Assembly (NCBI GenBank): GCA_017615325.1 | Contig: JAGAAI010000008.1 | Coordinates: 1 to 58,487 of the forward strand | Origin: Clostridiales bacterium | GTDB taxonomy: Bacteria; Bacillota; Clostridia; Saccharofermentanales; Saccharofermentanaceae | DNA length: 58,487 nt | Direction: 5' to 3' | Part shown: positions 50,387 to 58,487 of the stretch, one piece after another | How positions within the stretch are numbered: position 1 is the stretch's first letter | Layout: each line of letters begins with the position of its first letter | Made by a program: the position numbers and the translations under genes | The notes under the pieces: model-generated | What the model was told of the DNA's origin: nothing | The model's input: the letters and a program-made list of their open reading frames with translations, nothing else | Database searches by the model: none

Positions 50387-51906
50387 CAAATAGATAACAA
50401 CTTTTCAAACACTTCCGCCGCGCGGTCTCCCAGCTCAACTTTTCGCTGAGGATGAAGTTCATAAGGCTCGCCGAGATCTGACCCGTCAACAACATAGCAG
50501 TTGTCGACAAGAGAAGGTGCCTCCGACTGGAGCTTTTGCATATTCCTCCATTCGGGCGGGACCTTACTTGTATCTTCTGATTCGGGATTAATGTAATCGG
50601 GCATGATGGTCGCAACGACAGGAACGTCCGCGCCGAAGATCTCGCGCCAGCTCCTGATCATCCTTATGAATTTCTCATTATATGTCTCAGCGCCGAAGCA
50701 GTTGGACTCACCCTGATACCAGAAAAATGCCCTGAATGAGATCCCCCAGAGAGGCAGGATAGCGCTCCTATAGAGAACTGTAGGATACATGACTGCCATC
50801 CTGACATCGGCATCTTCTTCTGTCGCAGATTCCCTTATGGTCTTCCATGTCCCGCACAGATCGATCTTCATGCCGTCCACTTCAATGTAGTATCTGTGTT
50901 CGGGCACAAAGCCCCCGCTCTTCCTCTGGGTAATGAGCCTCACTGCGATGAGGTTCTTCCCCTTGTGAAGGACGGATGCATCAAAGAAATATTTTCGCGG
51001 CGGATAAAGATAGCCGGTGGTTCCGACTTCCTGACCGTTGATATAAGTTACGTCCATGTCGACGAGTTCCCCCAGGTAGAGGAATGCGCTGTCCGACTTA
51101 ACGTCTTCTGTAAGTGTGAATTCCTTATAGAACCATGAGCAGCCCGTAAGATCGCGATAGATACCCGGTACCTGAACTTCCGGGGCGCCTTCGGGGATCG
51201 CGGCTGAGTAAATGGCAGGATCAAATATCCTTGCCCTGTCTTTCCATCTCTCGCCGTCTTCATACTGAGCGGCGACCTTGGCGGGAAGGTATCCTGTGCC
51301 CCAGTTTTCATCGATGAGGTCAAGCTCGTCAGATATATCTTCCAGATCTTCCCTTCTCATCCAGGCTTCGATCATGGAACCGCCCTGAGCATTATGGATC
51401 AGGCCGATCGGAACCCCGGTCTTCTCGTAGATATGGCGGAAGGTAAAAAATCCAAGTGCGCTCATCTCATCGATCTCGCCGGGGACTGCAGATATCCAGG
51501 GCTGATAGGGAAGTTTATAATCTTCCAGCGGCTTATAGTCGTTATCAGGAACGAGCCTAAATTGTCTTATGTAAGGGTAGTCTGCCTTATCGACGATCTC
51601 CTGTGAAACGTCCAAAGTGCGGCAGACAGGCAGCTCCATATTGGACTGACCTGCCAGCATGAAGACGTCTCCGAAGCAGCAATCGTGCAAAATTACCGTC
51701 TCGCTCCCTTCAACCGTAATATCGACGCCGACCTTAGTATCCATTGGCTTTATAACAATGTTAAACCGTCCGTCAACGCATTCTGAACTGAAACTTTCGC
51801 CATCGATTGTGACCGTTACGGCCTCAGAATCGTCCCAGCCCCAGATATGGTTTTCTTTATTTCTCTGCAGGATCATGCGATCGCCAAAAATGCCAGCCAG
51901 CTTCAT
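50386..51906 (-). CDS. sialate O-acetylesterase-like (SASA family) esterase
   Basis: 506 residues from the ATG with GGGGGTG upstream. SGNH-type esterase with the nucleophile Ser in FMLAGQSNMELPV (about 90-102), a later FFWYQGESNC, and a C-terminal ELHPQRKVELG where Asp/His complete the site. An inserted beta domain (about 215-330) is typical of the family. No signal peptide. In this context it probably removes acetyl groups from imported glucuronoxylan pieces. First gene of the operon with DUF1016 and GH115, divergent from uxuA. Confidence 0.88.
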   Translation of the reverse strand: MKLAGIFGDRMILQRNKENHIWGWDDSEAVTVTIDGESFSSECVDGRFNIVIKPMDTKVGVDITVEGSETVILHDCCFGDVFMLAGQSNMELPVCRTLDVSQEIVDKADYPYIRQFRLVPDNDYKPLEDYKLPYQPWISAVPGEIDEMSALGFFTFRHIYEKTGVPIGLIHNAQGGSMIEAWMRREDLEDISDELDLIDENWGTGYLPAKVAAQYEDGERWKDRARIFDPAIYSAAIPEGAPEVQVPGIYRDLTGCSWFYKEFTLTEDVKSDSAFLYLGELVDMDVTYINGQEVGTTGYLYPPRKYFFDASVLHKGKNLIAVRLITQRKSGGFVPEHRYYIEVDGMKIDLCGTWKTIRESATEEDADVRMAVMYPTVLYRSAILPLWGISFRAFFWYQGESNCFGAETYNEKFIRMIRSWREIFGADVPVVATIMPDYINPESEDTSKVPPEWRNMQKLQSEAPSLVDNCYVVDGSDLGEPYELHPQRKVELGDRAAEVFEKLLSI

Positions 51907-51954
51907 ATAAGACACCCCCGGTATCAATATCAGTTCTTGCATTATACATCAGTA

Positions 51955-51983
51955 TTGACCGGATATCGGCAAACTAGTATTCT
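51955..51983 (+). promoter_or_regulatory. uxuA-uxuB promoter
   Basis: TTGACC (51955-51960), 17 bases, TATTCT (51978-51983), ending about 38 bases before the uxuA ATG. Confidence 0.6.
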
Positions 51984-52020
51984 AGTTCAAGAAATAAATA
52001 ATAAGCGAGGCATTCAGATT

Positions 52021-53085
52021 ATGAAGATGGTCATCAGATGGTTCCCCGACGGCGACACGGTAACTTTGGAGCAGATCCGCCAGATCCCGGGAGTAACTGG
52101 CGTTGCGACTTTCCTTGCGGACATCCCTGCAGGAGAAGTCTGGACGGACGATCAGATCAAGGCGGTAAAGGACAGAGTCAACGAAGCGGGCCTTGAGATG
52201 GAAGTCATCGAAAGCATCAATGTCCACGAGGACATCAAAAAAGGACTCCCCTCCAAGGACATGTACATCGAAAACTATATCACCACGATGAGGAACCTCG
52301 CCCGTGCAGGCGTCAAATGCGTCTGCTACAACTTCATGCCCGTCATGGACTGGTTCAGGAGCGACCTCTATCTTCCCCTGGAAGACGGCAGTTTTGCAAT
52401 GTCCTATTCACACGATGCAGCCAAGAAACTGACGCTCGACAAGATGCTCGATTCAATGATGGAAGGCTCCAACGACTTCTCCCTCCCCGGCTGGGAGCCC
52501 GAAAGGTTCGCCGCCATGGCAAAGGACATTGAATTCTATCAGAATGTCTCCCAGGATGAATACTTCAACAACATCAAGTATTTCCTCGATGCGATAATGC
52601 CTGTCGCAGAAGAGTGCGGTATCGACTTCGGCGTCCATCCGGACGACCCGCCATTCCCGCTCTTCAATCTCCCCAAGGTAGTTAACTGCCGCGATTCTAT
52701 CCGCCGCTACCTTGACCTTAACAGGAGCAAGCGGAACGGCCTCACTTTGTGCACCGGAAGCCTGGGCGCAAACAAGGACAACGATGTCGCAGCGATCGCA
52801 GGAGAATTTGCAAAAGAAGGCAGGATACCTTTTGTACACCTTAGGAATATCAAGCACACGTCAGATACGGATTTCCACGAGAGCGCCCACCTCTCCTCCT
52901 GCGGCGACCTCGATATGTATGCGATCGTAAAGGCTCTTATGGATAACGGCTTCGACGGATACATCCGCCCCGACCACGGCCGCAAGATCTGGGGCGAAGT
53001 CAGCCGCCCGGGTTACGGCCTCTACGACAGAGCCCTGGGCGCAGCCTACATCAACGGCCTCTGGGAAGCAGTTAGTAAACAGTAA
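52021..53085 (+). CDS. uxuA: mannonate dehydratase
   Basis: 354 residues from the ATG with GAGG ten bases upstream; a longer frame from 51847 would be inside the divergent promoter. Xylose-isomerase-like barrel: MKMVIRWFPDGDTVTLEQIRQIPGV start, CYNFMPVMDWFRSD, GVHPDDPPFPLFNLPKVV, and LTLCTGSLG with VHLRN and a terminal RPDHGR. It dehydrates D-mannonate to KDG. It forms an operon with uxuB (14 bases apart). Confidence 0.95.
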   Translation: MKMVIRWFPDGDTVTLEQIRQIPGVTGVATFLADIPAGEVWTDDQIKAVKDRVNEAGLEMEVIESINVHEDIKKGLPSKDMYIENYITTMRNLARAGVKCVCYNFMPVMDWFRSDLYLPLEDGSFAMSYSHDAAKKLTLDKMLDSMMEGSNDFSLPGWEPERFAAMAKDIEFYQNVSQDEYFNNIKYFLDAIMPVAEECGIDFGVHPDDPPFPLFNLPKVVNCRDSIRRYLDLNRSKRNGLTLCTGSLGANKDNDVAAIAGEFAKEGRIPFVHLRNIKHTSDTDFHESAHLSSCGDLDMYAIVKALMDNGFDGYIRPDHGRKIWGEVSRPGYGLYDRALGAAYINGLWEAVSKQ

Positions 53086-53099
53086 GAGGAGATATTAAA

Positions 53100-54698
53100 A
53101 TGGCCGAACTTAAACTTGCAGACATAAAGAGTTTTGCATCACTTCCTGTTAAGACTCCTTCCTACGACATAGACAGCATGATAGCCAAGACTTGCGCCGA
53201 GCCCAGCTGGCTCCACTTTGGCGCCGGCAACATCTTCAGGATCTTTATCGCAGGACTGGCTGACGACCTCCTCGATAAGGGACTCCTAGATAAGGGCATT
53301 ATTGCTGCTGATCTTTTCGACGGCGAGATAATCGACAAGATATATGAACCTCACGACAACCTTACTCTTGCAGCCGGCATGAAAGCAGACGGCCAGATCG
53401 ATCTTAGCGTGATAGCATCTGTCGCCGAATCCATAAACGGAACTGCAGGCGATGCCGCGGATAAGAGATTAGAAGAGATCGCATGTGCGCCTACCCTTCA
53501 GATGATGAGCTTCACCATAACAGAGAAAGGCTATGCCTTAAGGAGTCTCGATGGCGAATACTTAAATGTCGTAAAGGCTGATATAGAGGGCGGTCCCTCC
53601 GATTGCCATCACGCAATGAGCCGGGTCTGCGCCCTTCTTCTTGCAAGATTTAAGGCCTGCGCCAAGCCCCTCGCATTGGTCAGCATGGACAACTGCAGCC
53701 ACAACGGCGACAAGCTCAAGTCGAGCATCCTTGAGATCGCATCCGAGTGGCTCGCCAAAGGATTCGCAGGCGAAGATTTCATCTCCTGGATAGAAGACAA
53801 TGTCTCCTTCCCTCTTTCCATGATCGACAAGATCACACCCCGCCCCGACAAGGAAGTCCAGGCCAAGATAGAAGCGCTCGGAATCTCATCGATGGATCCC
53901 ATAACAACATCCAAGGGGACCTTCATCGCGCCCTTCGTCAACGCGGAGATCCCCCAGTATCTGGTAATAGAAGACCTCTTCCCTGCTGGCCGCCCCGCAC
54001 TGGAAAATGCAGGCGTCTACATGACCGACCGCGACACCGTAAACAAAGTCGAGAAGATGAAGGTCACCACCTGCTTAAATCCCCTGCATACGGCCCTTGC
54101 AGTCTTCGGGTGCCTTCTGGGCTACAGGAAGATCGCAGATGAGATGCAAGACCCTGATCTTTGCACTCTGGTAAATAAACTCGGCTACGATGAAGCCATG
54201 AAAGTAGTAACTGATCCCGGCATAATCGCACCGAAGGATTTCATCGCGGAAGTCATCACCGAAAGGCTTCCCAATCCCTACATCCCCGACATGCCCCAGA
54301 GGATCGCAACAGACACGTCTCTTAAGATCCCGATCAGGTTCGGCGAGACGATCAAGTCTTATATCGCCGACCCCGCTCTGGATGTAGCTTCACTCGAACT
54401 GATCCCGCTGGTAATTGCAGCCTGGCTTCGCTATCTGCTCGCCGTAGATGATGAAGGCAAGGCCATGGAAGTAAGCGCTGATCCGATGCTGCCCACTCTG
54501 CAGGCATATCTATCTGATGTTATGTGGAATGATCCTTCCACTCTGGGCGATGCTGCAGATCCCATCCTCAAGAATGATCTTATCTTCGGCACAGACCTCA
54601 TAGCCTGCGGCCTCGGCGGTAAGATCAAGGGATATCTCTCCTCCATGCTTCAGGGAGCAGGCAGCGTCCGCGGGACTTTGAAGAAAGCTCTCTATTAA
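53100..54698 (+). CDS. uxuB: fructuronate reductase (mannitol dehydrogenase family)
   Basis: 532 residues. N-terminal Rossmann region with WLHFGAGNIFRIFIAGL and a C-terminal half with ITPRPDKE, KVTTCLNPLHTALAVFGCLLGY, PIRFGETIKSY. It reduces fructuronate to mannonate with NADH, the step between uxaC and uxuA. The family also holds mannitol and tagaturonate enzymes, but linkage to uxuA supports this one. AGAGGAG precedes the ATG. Confidence 0.9.
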   Translation: MAELKLADIKSFASLPVKTPSYDIDSMIAKTCAEPSWLHFGAGNIFRIFIAGLADDLLDKGLLDKGIIAADLFDGEIIDKIYEPHDNLTLAAGMKADGQIDLSVIASVAESINGTAGDAADKRLEEIACAPTLQMMSFTITEKGYALRSLDGEYLNVVKADIEGGPSDCHHAMSRVCALLLARFKACAKPLALVSMDNCSHNGDKLKSSILEIASEWLAKGFAGEDFISWIEDNVSFPLSMIDKITPRPDKEVQAKIEALGISSMDPITTSKGTFIAPFVNAEIPQYLVIEDLFPAGRPALENAGVYMTDRDTVNKVEKMKVTTCLNPLHTALAVFGCLLGYRKIADEMQDPDLCTLVNKLGYDEAMKVVTDPGIIAPKDFIAEVITERLPNPYIPDMPQRIATDTSLKIPIRFGETIKSYIADPALDVASLELIPLVIAAWLRYLLAVDDEGKAMEVSADPMLPTLQAYLSDVMWNDPSTLGDAADPILKNDLIFGTDLIACGLGGKIKGYLSSMLQGAGSVRGTLKKALY

Positions 54699-54710
54699 TT
54701 CAAAGTGCCA

Positions 54711-54872
54711 GCAGTTACTGCGATCATCTTCAAAGATCAGCAGTTGGTAGCAGTAATCAGCCATTTTGATTGCAGTTACTGCTACCATTTCAGCCGTTTT
54801 GTGCAATCATCTTCAAAGATCAACAGTTGGTAGCAGTAATTAGCCGTTTTGGTAGCAGTTACTGCTACCAAT
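54711..54872. repeat. intergenic palindromic repeat, family A, copy 2 (two units)
   Basis: Two units 83 bases apart (ATCATCTTCAAAGATCA at 54723 and 54806), each followed by TTGGTAGCAGTAAT, AGCC(A/G)TTTTG, and a GCAGTTACTGCTACCA arm. The second ends in the same 23-base hairpin as at 9556-9578 (here 54849-54871). It lies between the convergent uxuB and transglutaminase genes. Confidence 0.8.
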
Positions 54873-54907
54873 TTATCGAAAATCTGCTATCACCGCAGCG
54901 GGGGCTA

Positions 54908-57316
54908 TCACCCTCGAGGCCGCTCGCTGATCTTAATAGTAAGCAGCTTATACAATAGCCACTTCAATCCCTTAAGGGTTCCTGAGATCTCGAAGGTATA
55001 TCTTCTCACAAGAGACAGGAGTTCATCATACTCTGCGCGGCTTAGATCTTCGCCCGAAAAGGCTGCCTTCTCGGCTATCTTCTTAACATCAGACAAGGGT
55101 GCGCCACCCACGAAGCGCGCGGTGAAGCAGTAGTAGTGGTAATAGGCTATGGTGCGCTCATTGATGCCGGGAGCAGAGAAGCGATTCTTCCAGTAGAGCG
55201 CCAGGGCGAGTTTCATTAGAGCCACCAGGACAACAATAGAAAGGAGCACTATCCCGGCAATCTTGAACCTTGCCACTATAAGAGAATCGGAAGTTGTGAC
55301 CTTGACATCAGCTCCCCGGCTGAAAGGAGTCGGCGAGGGCGACGGGGTCGGCGACGATGCAGGAGCAGAACTTGCCTTGGGGGCAGACGTCGGCGCGGCA
55401 GTTGTGGGGTCGGCCGCATTATATTGAGGATAGACTGTCTCGTAGGTGACTATGGGACTGATCTCTTCCGAGAAGACCACATTCTCGATCTCGGGATCGT
55501 ATGCTGCTACGGCATCGATGTTGAAGTTTGATGCATCGGTTTGATAGCCCGGCGTGGCATCACCCATTATCCAGCCGTATTCGGGAACGAAGAACTCGAA
55601 CCAGGCATGGGCCTGCGAAGCCATAACAACATTGTCTCCGGCGTCATAGGGGCTCGTGTCGACATAGCCTCTTACATATCTTGCAGGGACTCCAAGCATC
55701 CGCAAGAGCACCATTGAAGTGGCGGCATAGTGGATGCAGATACCGCTTTCGGCATCAGTTACAAACCAGGGCACGAAGTCCCCGCCCTTTGGAGGATAGT
55801 CGGTATCCATGTCGTAAGGGTGTAAGTTCCTTACAAAGTCCGTGACCTTGCGGACCTTATCGGCATCGCTCATCTTGGCCCTGCCGAAATAAACATCCAG
55901 ATACCACTGGGGCAGCTTGCCGCTCGTGATAAGGGCGCGCTCTGTGGATTCCGGGACCTTAAGACAGGTGCCGTGAACATATTCATCGATATACTGCGGC
56001 ATGTATATGTTGCCGGTCTTATTAGGGAGCGGCGCGAATGCAAATTCAAGCAGGTGATCGTAGGTCGAAGTATATGGGTTCGTCTGAGCTGCATCCAGAT
56101 AGTGATCGTTATCGTAATAGTGGTCAGCATAGTAAGGAACGATATCTACTGTATAAGGCTGCAGGGGAGTTATCTTTGCATAGTAAGGCGCTTCCCTGCC
56201 AAGGAGCGGAGACAGGGAAGTCGGATATACGTTCATGTCAATTGAGGATGCGGTCAGCTGGTTGTTTTCGTATGTATCGAGAGATTCTATCTTGAGATAG
56301 AGATTATTCTTAAAGTCGATGAAATTGAACACTCTGCCGTCCGGCTGTACATCAGCCATGTATTCATAAAAGCCGGAAGTCTTGTACTTTTGGATCTTGA
56401 ACATCTCTTTCGTGGAGGGATTGAAGGGGCCGACATCGTTAAGGTAAGTGGTCGCAGATGACAGGGTCGTGAACTGCCCGCCGCCGTTTCCCAAGGCGGA
56501 TGTGCGCCAGCCGTTCTGGGCGATGTCGAGGATCTTGCCCAGGAGGCTGTCCTTATCTTTCGAAGCCTCATCGAAAGTCTCTTTGGCACTGTCCAGGATA
56601 TCCGTTGCAAGCTCGTTCTTGTCGTAATCTTCCTGCGGGAAGACAGCCCCCATCAAGACACCAAAGAGAATAACAGGAACAGATAATATGAGGACCATCT
56701 TTTCTGCCATGTCGCGGCGCTTATGTGACAAGATGTGGATGATGAGAGCCATGAAGACGCCTATCGATGCGACGATAACAGGGATCTGATCCGGGATCTT
56801 GACGACATTGGTAACTGAGCTTACGAAGAAAGGCAGATATATGACGAGTGCCGGCAGGATAGCTTTTCGACGCAAAAGACAATATGTGGTAAGAGATATG
56901 GCGACAAGGCAATATGCCATGAAGAAGGTCACGGCCAGCTGACCTTCGGAAGCAGCAGAGTCGTCGAACTCGACCCAGTTGACGATATATGCACTGTAGC
57001 GTTCGATGAATTCCAGGAGGCCCTCGCGTACACCCAGGATGTTAAATGCCAGCATGACAGCAAGGGCAACCGGCGCCAGGGTAAGAGATGCCAGAGTCAC
57101 CCACTTATTGCGGATAAAGTAGAGGAAGCTAAAGGCTGCGGATGCAATGATAGAGAATATCAGAACATTCTTAAGATCGTAATCAAAACCAAATGCCGTA
57201 GCAGGCATCAAGATAAAGCCCGTGCTGAGGCAGACCGATACGGCTGCAACTATCACCGCCGACAGGAAAGAAGGAGAATCCGCTATGCGGGCTGATACCG
57301 TTCTCTCATTCCTCAT
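54908..57316 (-). CDS. transglutaminase-like membrane protein (TgpA type)
   Basis: 802 residues. Six or so helices at the start (about 1-235), an extracellular region, a transglutaminase core (about 490-620) with Cys in GICIHYAATSMVLLRML, His in ASQAHAWFEFFV and Asp in MGDATPGYQ, then a Ser/Pro/Thr/Ala-rich linker (about 655-700), a last helix and a cytosolic tail. It crosslinks or hydrolyses proteins at the surface; substrate unknown. The start overlaps the DUF58 gene by 11 bases, matching the MoxR-DUF58-transglutaminase operon pattern. Confidence 0.88.
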   Translation of the reverse strand: MRNERTVSARIADSPSFLSAVIVAAVSVCLSTGFILMPATAFGFDYDLKNVLIFSIIASAAFSFLYFIRNKWVTLASLTLAPVALAVMLAFNILGVREGLLEFIERYSAYIVNWVEFDDSAASEGQLAVTFFMAYCLVAISLTTYCLLRRKAILPALVIYLPFFVSSVTNVVKIPDQIPVIVASIGVFMALIIHILSHKRRDMAEKMVLILSVPVILFGVLMGAVFPQEDYDKNELATDILDSAKETFDEASKDKDSLLGKILDIAQNGWRTSALGNGGGQFTTLSSATTYLNDVGPFNPSTKEMFKIQKYKTSGFYEYMADVQPDGRVFNFIDFKNNLYLKIESLDTYENNQLTASSIDMNVYPTSLSPLLGREAPYYAKITPLQPYTVDIVPYYADHYYDNDHYLDAAQTNPYTSTYDHLLEFAFAPLPNKTGNIYMPQYIDEYVHGTCLKVPESTERALITSGKLPQWYLDVYFGRAKMSDADKVRKVTDFVRNLHPYDMDTDYPPKGGDFVPWFVTDAESGICIHYAATSMVLLRMLGVPARYVRGYVDTSPYDAGDNVVMASQAHAWFEFFVPEYGWIMGDATPGYQTDASNFNIDAVAAYDPEIENVVFSEEISPIVTYETVYPQYNAADPTTAAPTSAPKASSAPASSPTPSPSPTPFSRGADVKVTTSDSLIVARFKIAGIVLLSIVVLVALMKLALALYWKNRFSAPGINERTIAYYHYYCFTARFVGGAPLSDVKKIAEKAAFSGEDLSRAEYDELLSLVRRYTFEISGTLKGLKWLLYKLLTIKISERPRG

Positions 57317-58208
57317 GAACAGGATCCTCCTTCGGTATCTTCATGCGCAATATACTGAACATCGCTTTATCAAGATCCATCACCGACTCGACCTCATAGG
57401 AGATCTCCCTGGAATCCGGCGGGATGATCCTTATCCTGTGCGGAACCTCGTGGTCCAACAGATACTTGGACGTAAAGAGGATCTGGCCTAAGTGAAGGTC
57501 CATAATGTCGCGGTCAGGCGTCATCTTCAGCATGAGCCTCGAATGACCCCCATACTGCTCGAAAGGATCCTTCACCAGGAGCTTGTCTTTCTTGGCGGAC
57601 ATCTTCCAGTGGATCGACTTAACGGGGTCACCCGGCTGATAGTCCCTAATATCGTAGATCTCAGAGACCGGCTGGCGGGCTTTCCTCAGGTTCTTGGCCT
57701 TAAAGCCGTATGTGTTAGGCATTATGTCAGGCATCTCGGGGCGGGGTTTAACAAGGATCTCATATGCCCTGTTGATCCGCCTTGAGATAAAGAAGAAGCC
57801 CAGGAGATCGTAGATCCGGACCTTGATAAACTCATAGCGGTAAGCGCCGCAGTGGGAGGTATCGACAGGTATCTCCAAGGTCCCGGAATCGTGAATACGA
57901 TAGTTCTCACGGCGGGTGAGATCTGCCATGTGATCAGTAACCTTTATCCTCACCCTGCAGAAAGAAAAATAGGATGCAAATCCTGAGACTTTTACTTCTA
58001 TGTGATTCTCGTCGCCGATCAGAGACGATGATGGACTACAAGTCTCAAACTTAAGGCCGGCCGCAGCGACGATCCCCGCAATGAGAGATATGAGCGGCAC
58101 CAACAATACCGCGATAAGGCAGTACCAGGATACCCACATCTTATAACAGAGAAAGAACGCGATGGCGGATATCAGCGCGATCAGATAAATGCACCAGGTC
58201 TTAAGCAT
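57306..58208 (-). CDS. DUF58 family protein
   Basis: 300 residues. Two helices at the start (about 5-50), then the family motif in YDIRDYQPGDPVKSIHWKMSAKKDKLLVKDPF (about 185-216). DUF58 proteins pair with MoxR AAA+ ATPases and transglutaminases; a role in assembling or folding surface complexes is assumed. It lies nine bases after the MoxR gene and overlaps the transglutaminase gene. Confidence 0.88.
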   Translation of the reverse strand: MLKTWCIYLIALISAIAFFLCYKMWVSWYCLIAVLLVPLISLIAGIVAAAGLKFETCSPSSSLIGDENHIEVKVSGFASYFSFCRVRIKVTDHMADLTRRENYRIHDSGTLEIPVDTSHCGAYRYEFIKVRIYDLLGFFFISRRINRAYEILVKPRPEMPDIMPNTYGFKAKNLRKARQPVSEIYDIRDYQPGDPVKSIHWKMSAKKDKLLVKDPFEQYGGHSRLMLKMTPDRDIMDLHLGQILFTSKYLLDHEVPHRIRIIPPDSREISYEVESVMDLDKAMFSILRMKIPKEDPVHEE

Positions 58209-58217
58209 AGGATCTTA

Positions 58218-58487
58218 TCAGATCTTGGGGGCAGGAATGGATTTCAGGATCTCTTTGGCGATGTCTTCCGTCTCCCTGTTGTTGATCTCGGCCTCGGCCG
58301 TTAAGATCAGCCTGTGGGTCACGACAACGCCGAAGACCTTGGATACATCTTCGGGAACGACATATGTCCTGCCGTTAAGGTATGCGCAGGCCTTGGCCAT
58401 GGAAGTCAATGCCAGTGTCGCACGCGGGGATGCTCCGCGGAGGAGGTCCTTATGGTCGCGGGTGGCATTGATGAGAGATATGATGTA
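58218..58487 (-). CDS. MoxR family AAA+ ATPase, C-terminal part, cut by the window edge
   Basis: Open frame of 89 codons with no start inside the window; it runs off the right edge. It reads INATRDHKDLLRGASPRATLAL then SMAKACAYLNGRTYVVPEDV, the MoxR lid and C-terminal helices (sensor 2 in RGASPRA). The ATP-binding part lies outside. Together with DUF58 and the transglutaminase it forms the usual three-gene set. Confidence 0.88.
   Translation of the reverse strand, partial: YIISLINATRDHKDLLRGASPRATLALTSMAKACAYLNGRTYVVPEDVSKVFGVVVTHRLILTAEAEINNRETEDIAKEILKSIPAPKI

Overview
The window looks like chromosomal DNA of a plant-fibre-degrading, fermentative Firmicute of class Clostridia. Reasons: strong AGGAGG-type ribosome sites, YesM/YesN-type sugar signalling with an LplB/YtcP-type ABC transporter, a bifunctional AdhE, and enzymes for glucuronoarabinoxylan. 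I cannot place it below class from sequence alone. The left edge carries what looks like an rRNA promoter and leader that stop exactly where a 16S rRNA gene (minus strand, outside the window) should begin.

Layout. 0.3-5.5 kb: a lipoprotein, then a Zur-headed zinc uptake operon (zur, small Cys/His membrane protein, znuA, znuC, znuB, OB-fold-like lipoprotein) read from a consensus promoter bracketed by two palindromes. 5.7-9.3 kb: a small phosphotransferase and AdhE with a histone-H1-like Lys/Ala tail. 9.5-12.0 kb: an AT-rich accessory island (XRE-like regulator, DUF4417 protein, HExxH toxin-like protein, zinc-ribbon partner). 12-15.9 kb: Nudix and HD hydrolases, then a zinc-ribbon/TPM/glycosyltransferase operon. 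16.0-17.3 kb: pheA behind a Phe-rich leader peptide and attenuator. 17.5-26.7 kb: YesL-like protein, ABC sugar importer and its two-component system. 27-28.6 kb: a Rep-like protein and a lipoprotein. 28.6-38.4 kb: GH51 arabinofuranosidase, an esterase-GH43 fusion, a RelBE pair with a frameshifted antitoxin, an esterase, kdgK, eda and uxaC. 38.5-46.6 kb: hipBA, a BlaI/BlaR1 operon with two unusual lipoproteins, and decayed gene fragments. 46.7-54.7 kb: GH115 glucuronidase, a DUF1016 nuclease and an acetylesterase, divergent from uxuA-uxuB. 54.9-58.5 kb: transglutaminase, DUF58 and MoxR ATPase genes.

How it works together. The esterases, GH43, GH51 and GH115 would strip acetyl, arabinose and (methyl)glucuronate groups from imported xylan fragments. 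UxaC, UxuB, UxuA, KdgK and Eda form a complete route from glucuronate to pyruvate and glyceraldehyde 3-phosphate. AdhE would dispose of the reducing power as ethanol.

The least expected signals are the pheA attenuator with an apparently leaderless leader peptide, the H1-like tail on AdhE, the toxin/immunity-like island, and several intergenic palindromic repeat families that share a layout but differ in core sequence.
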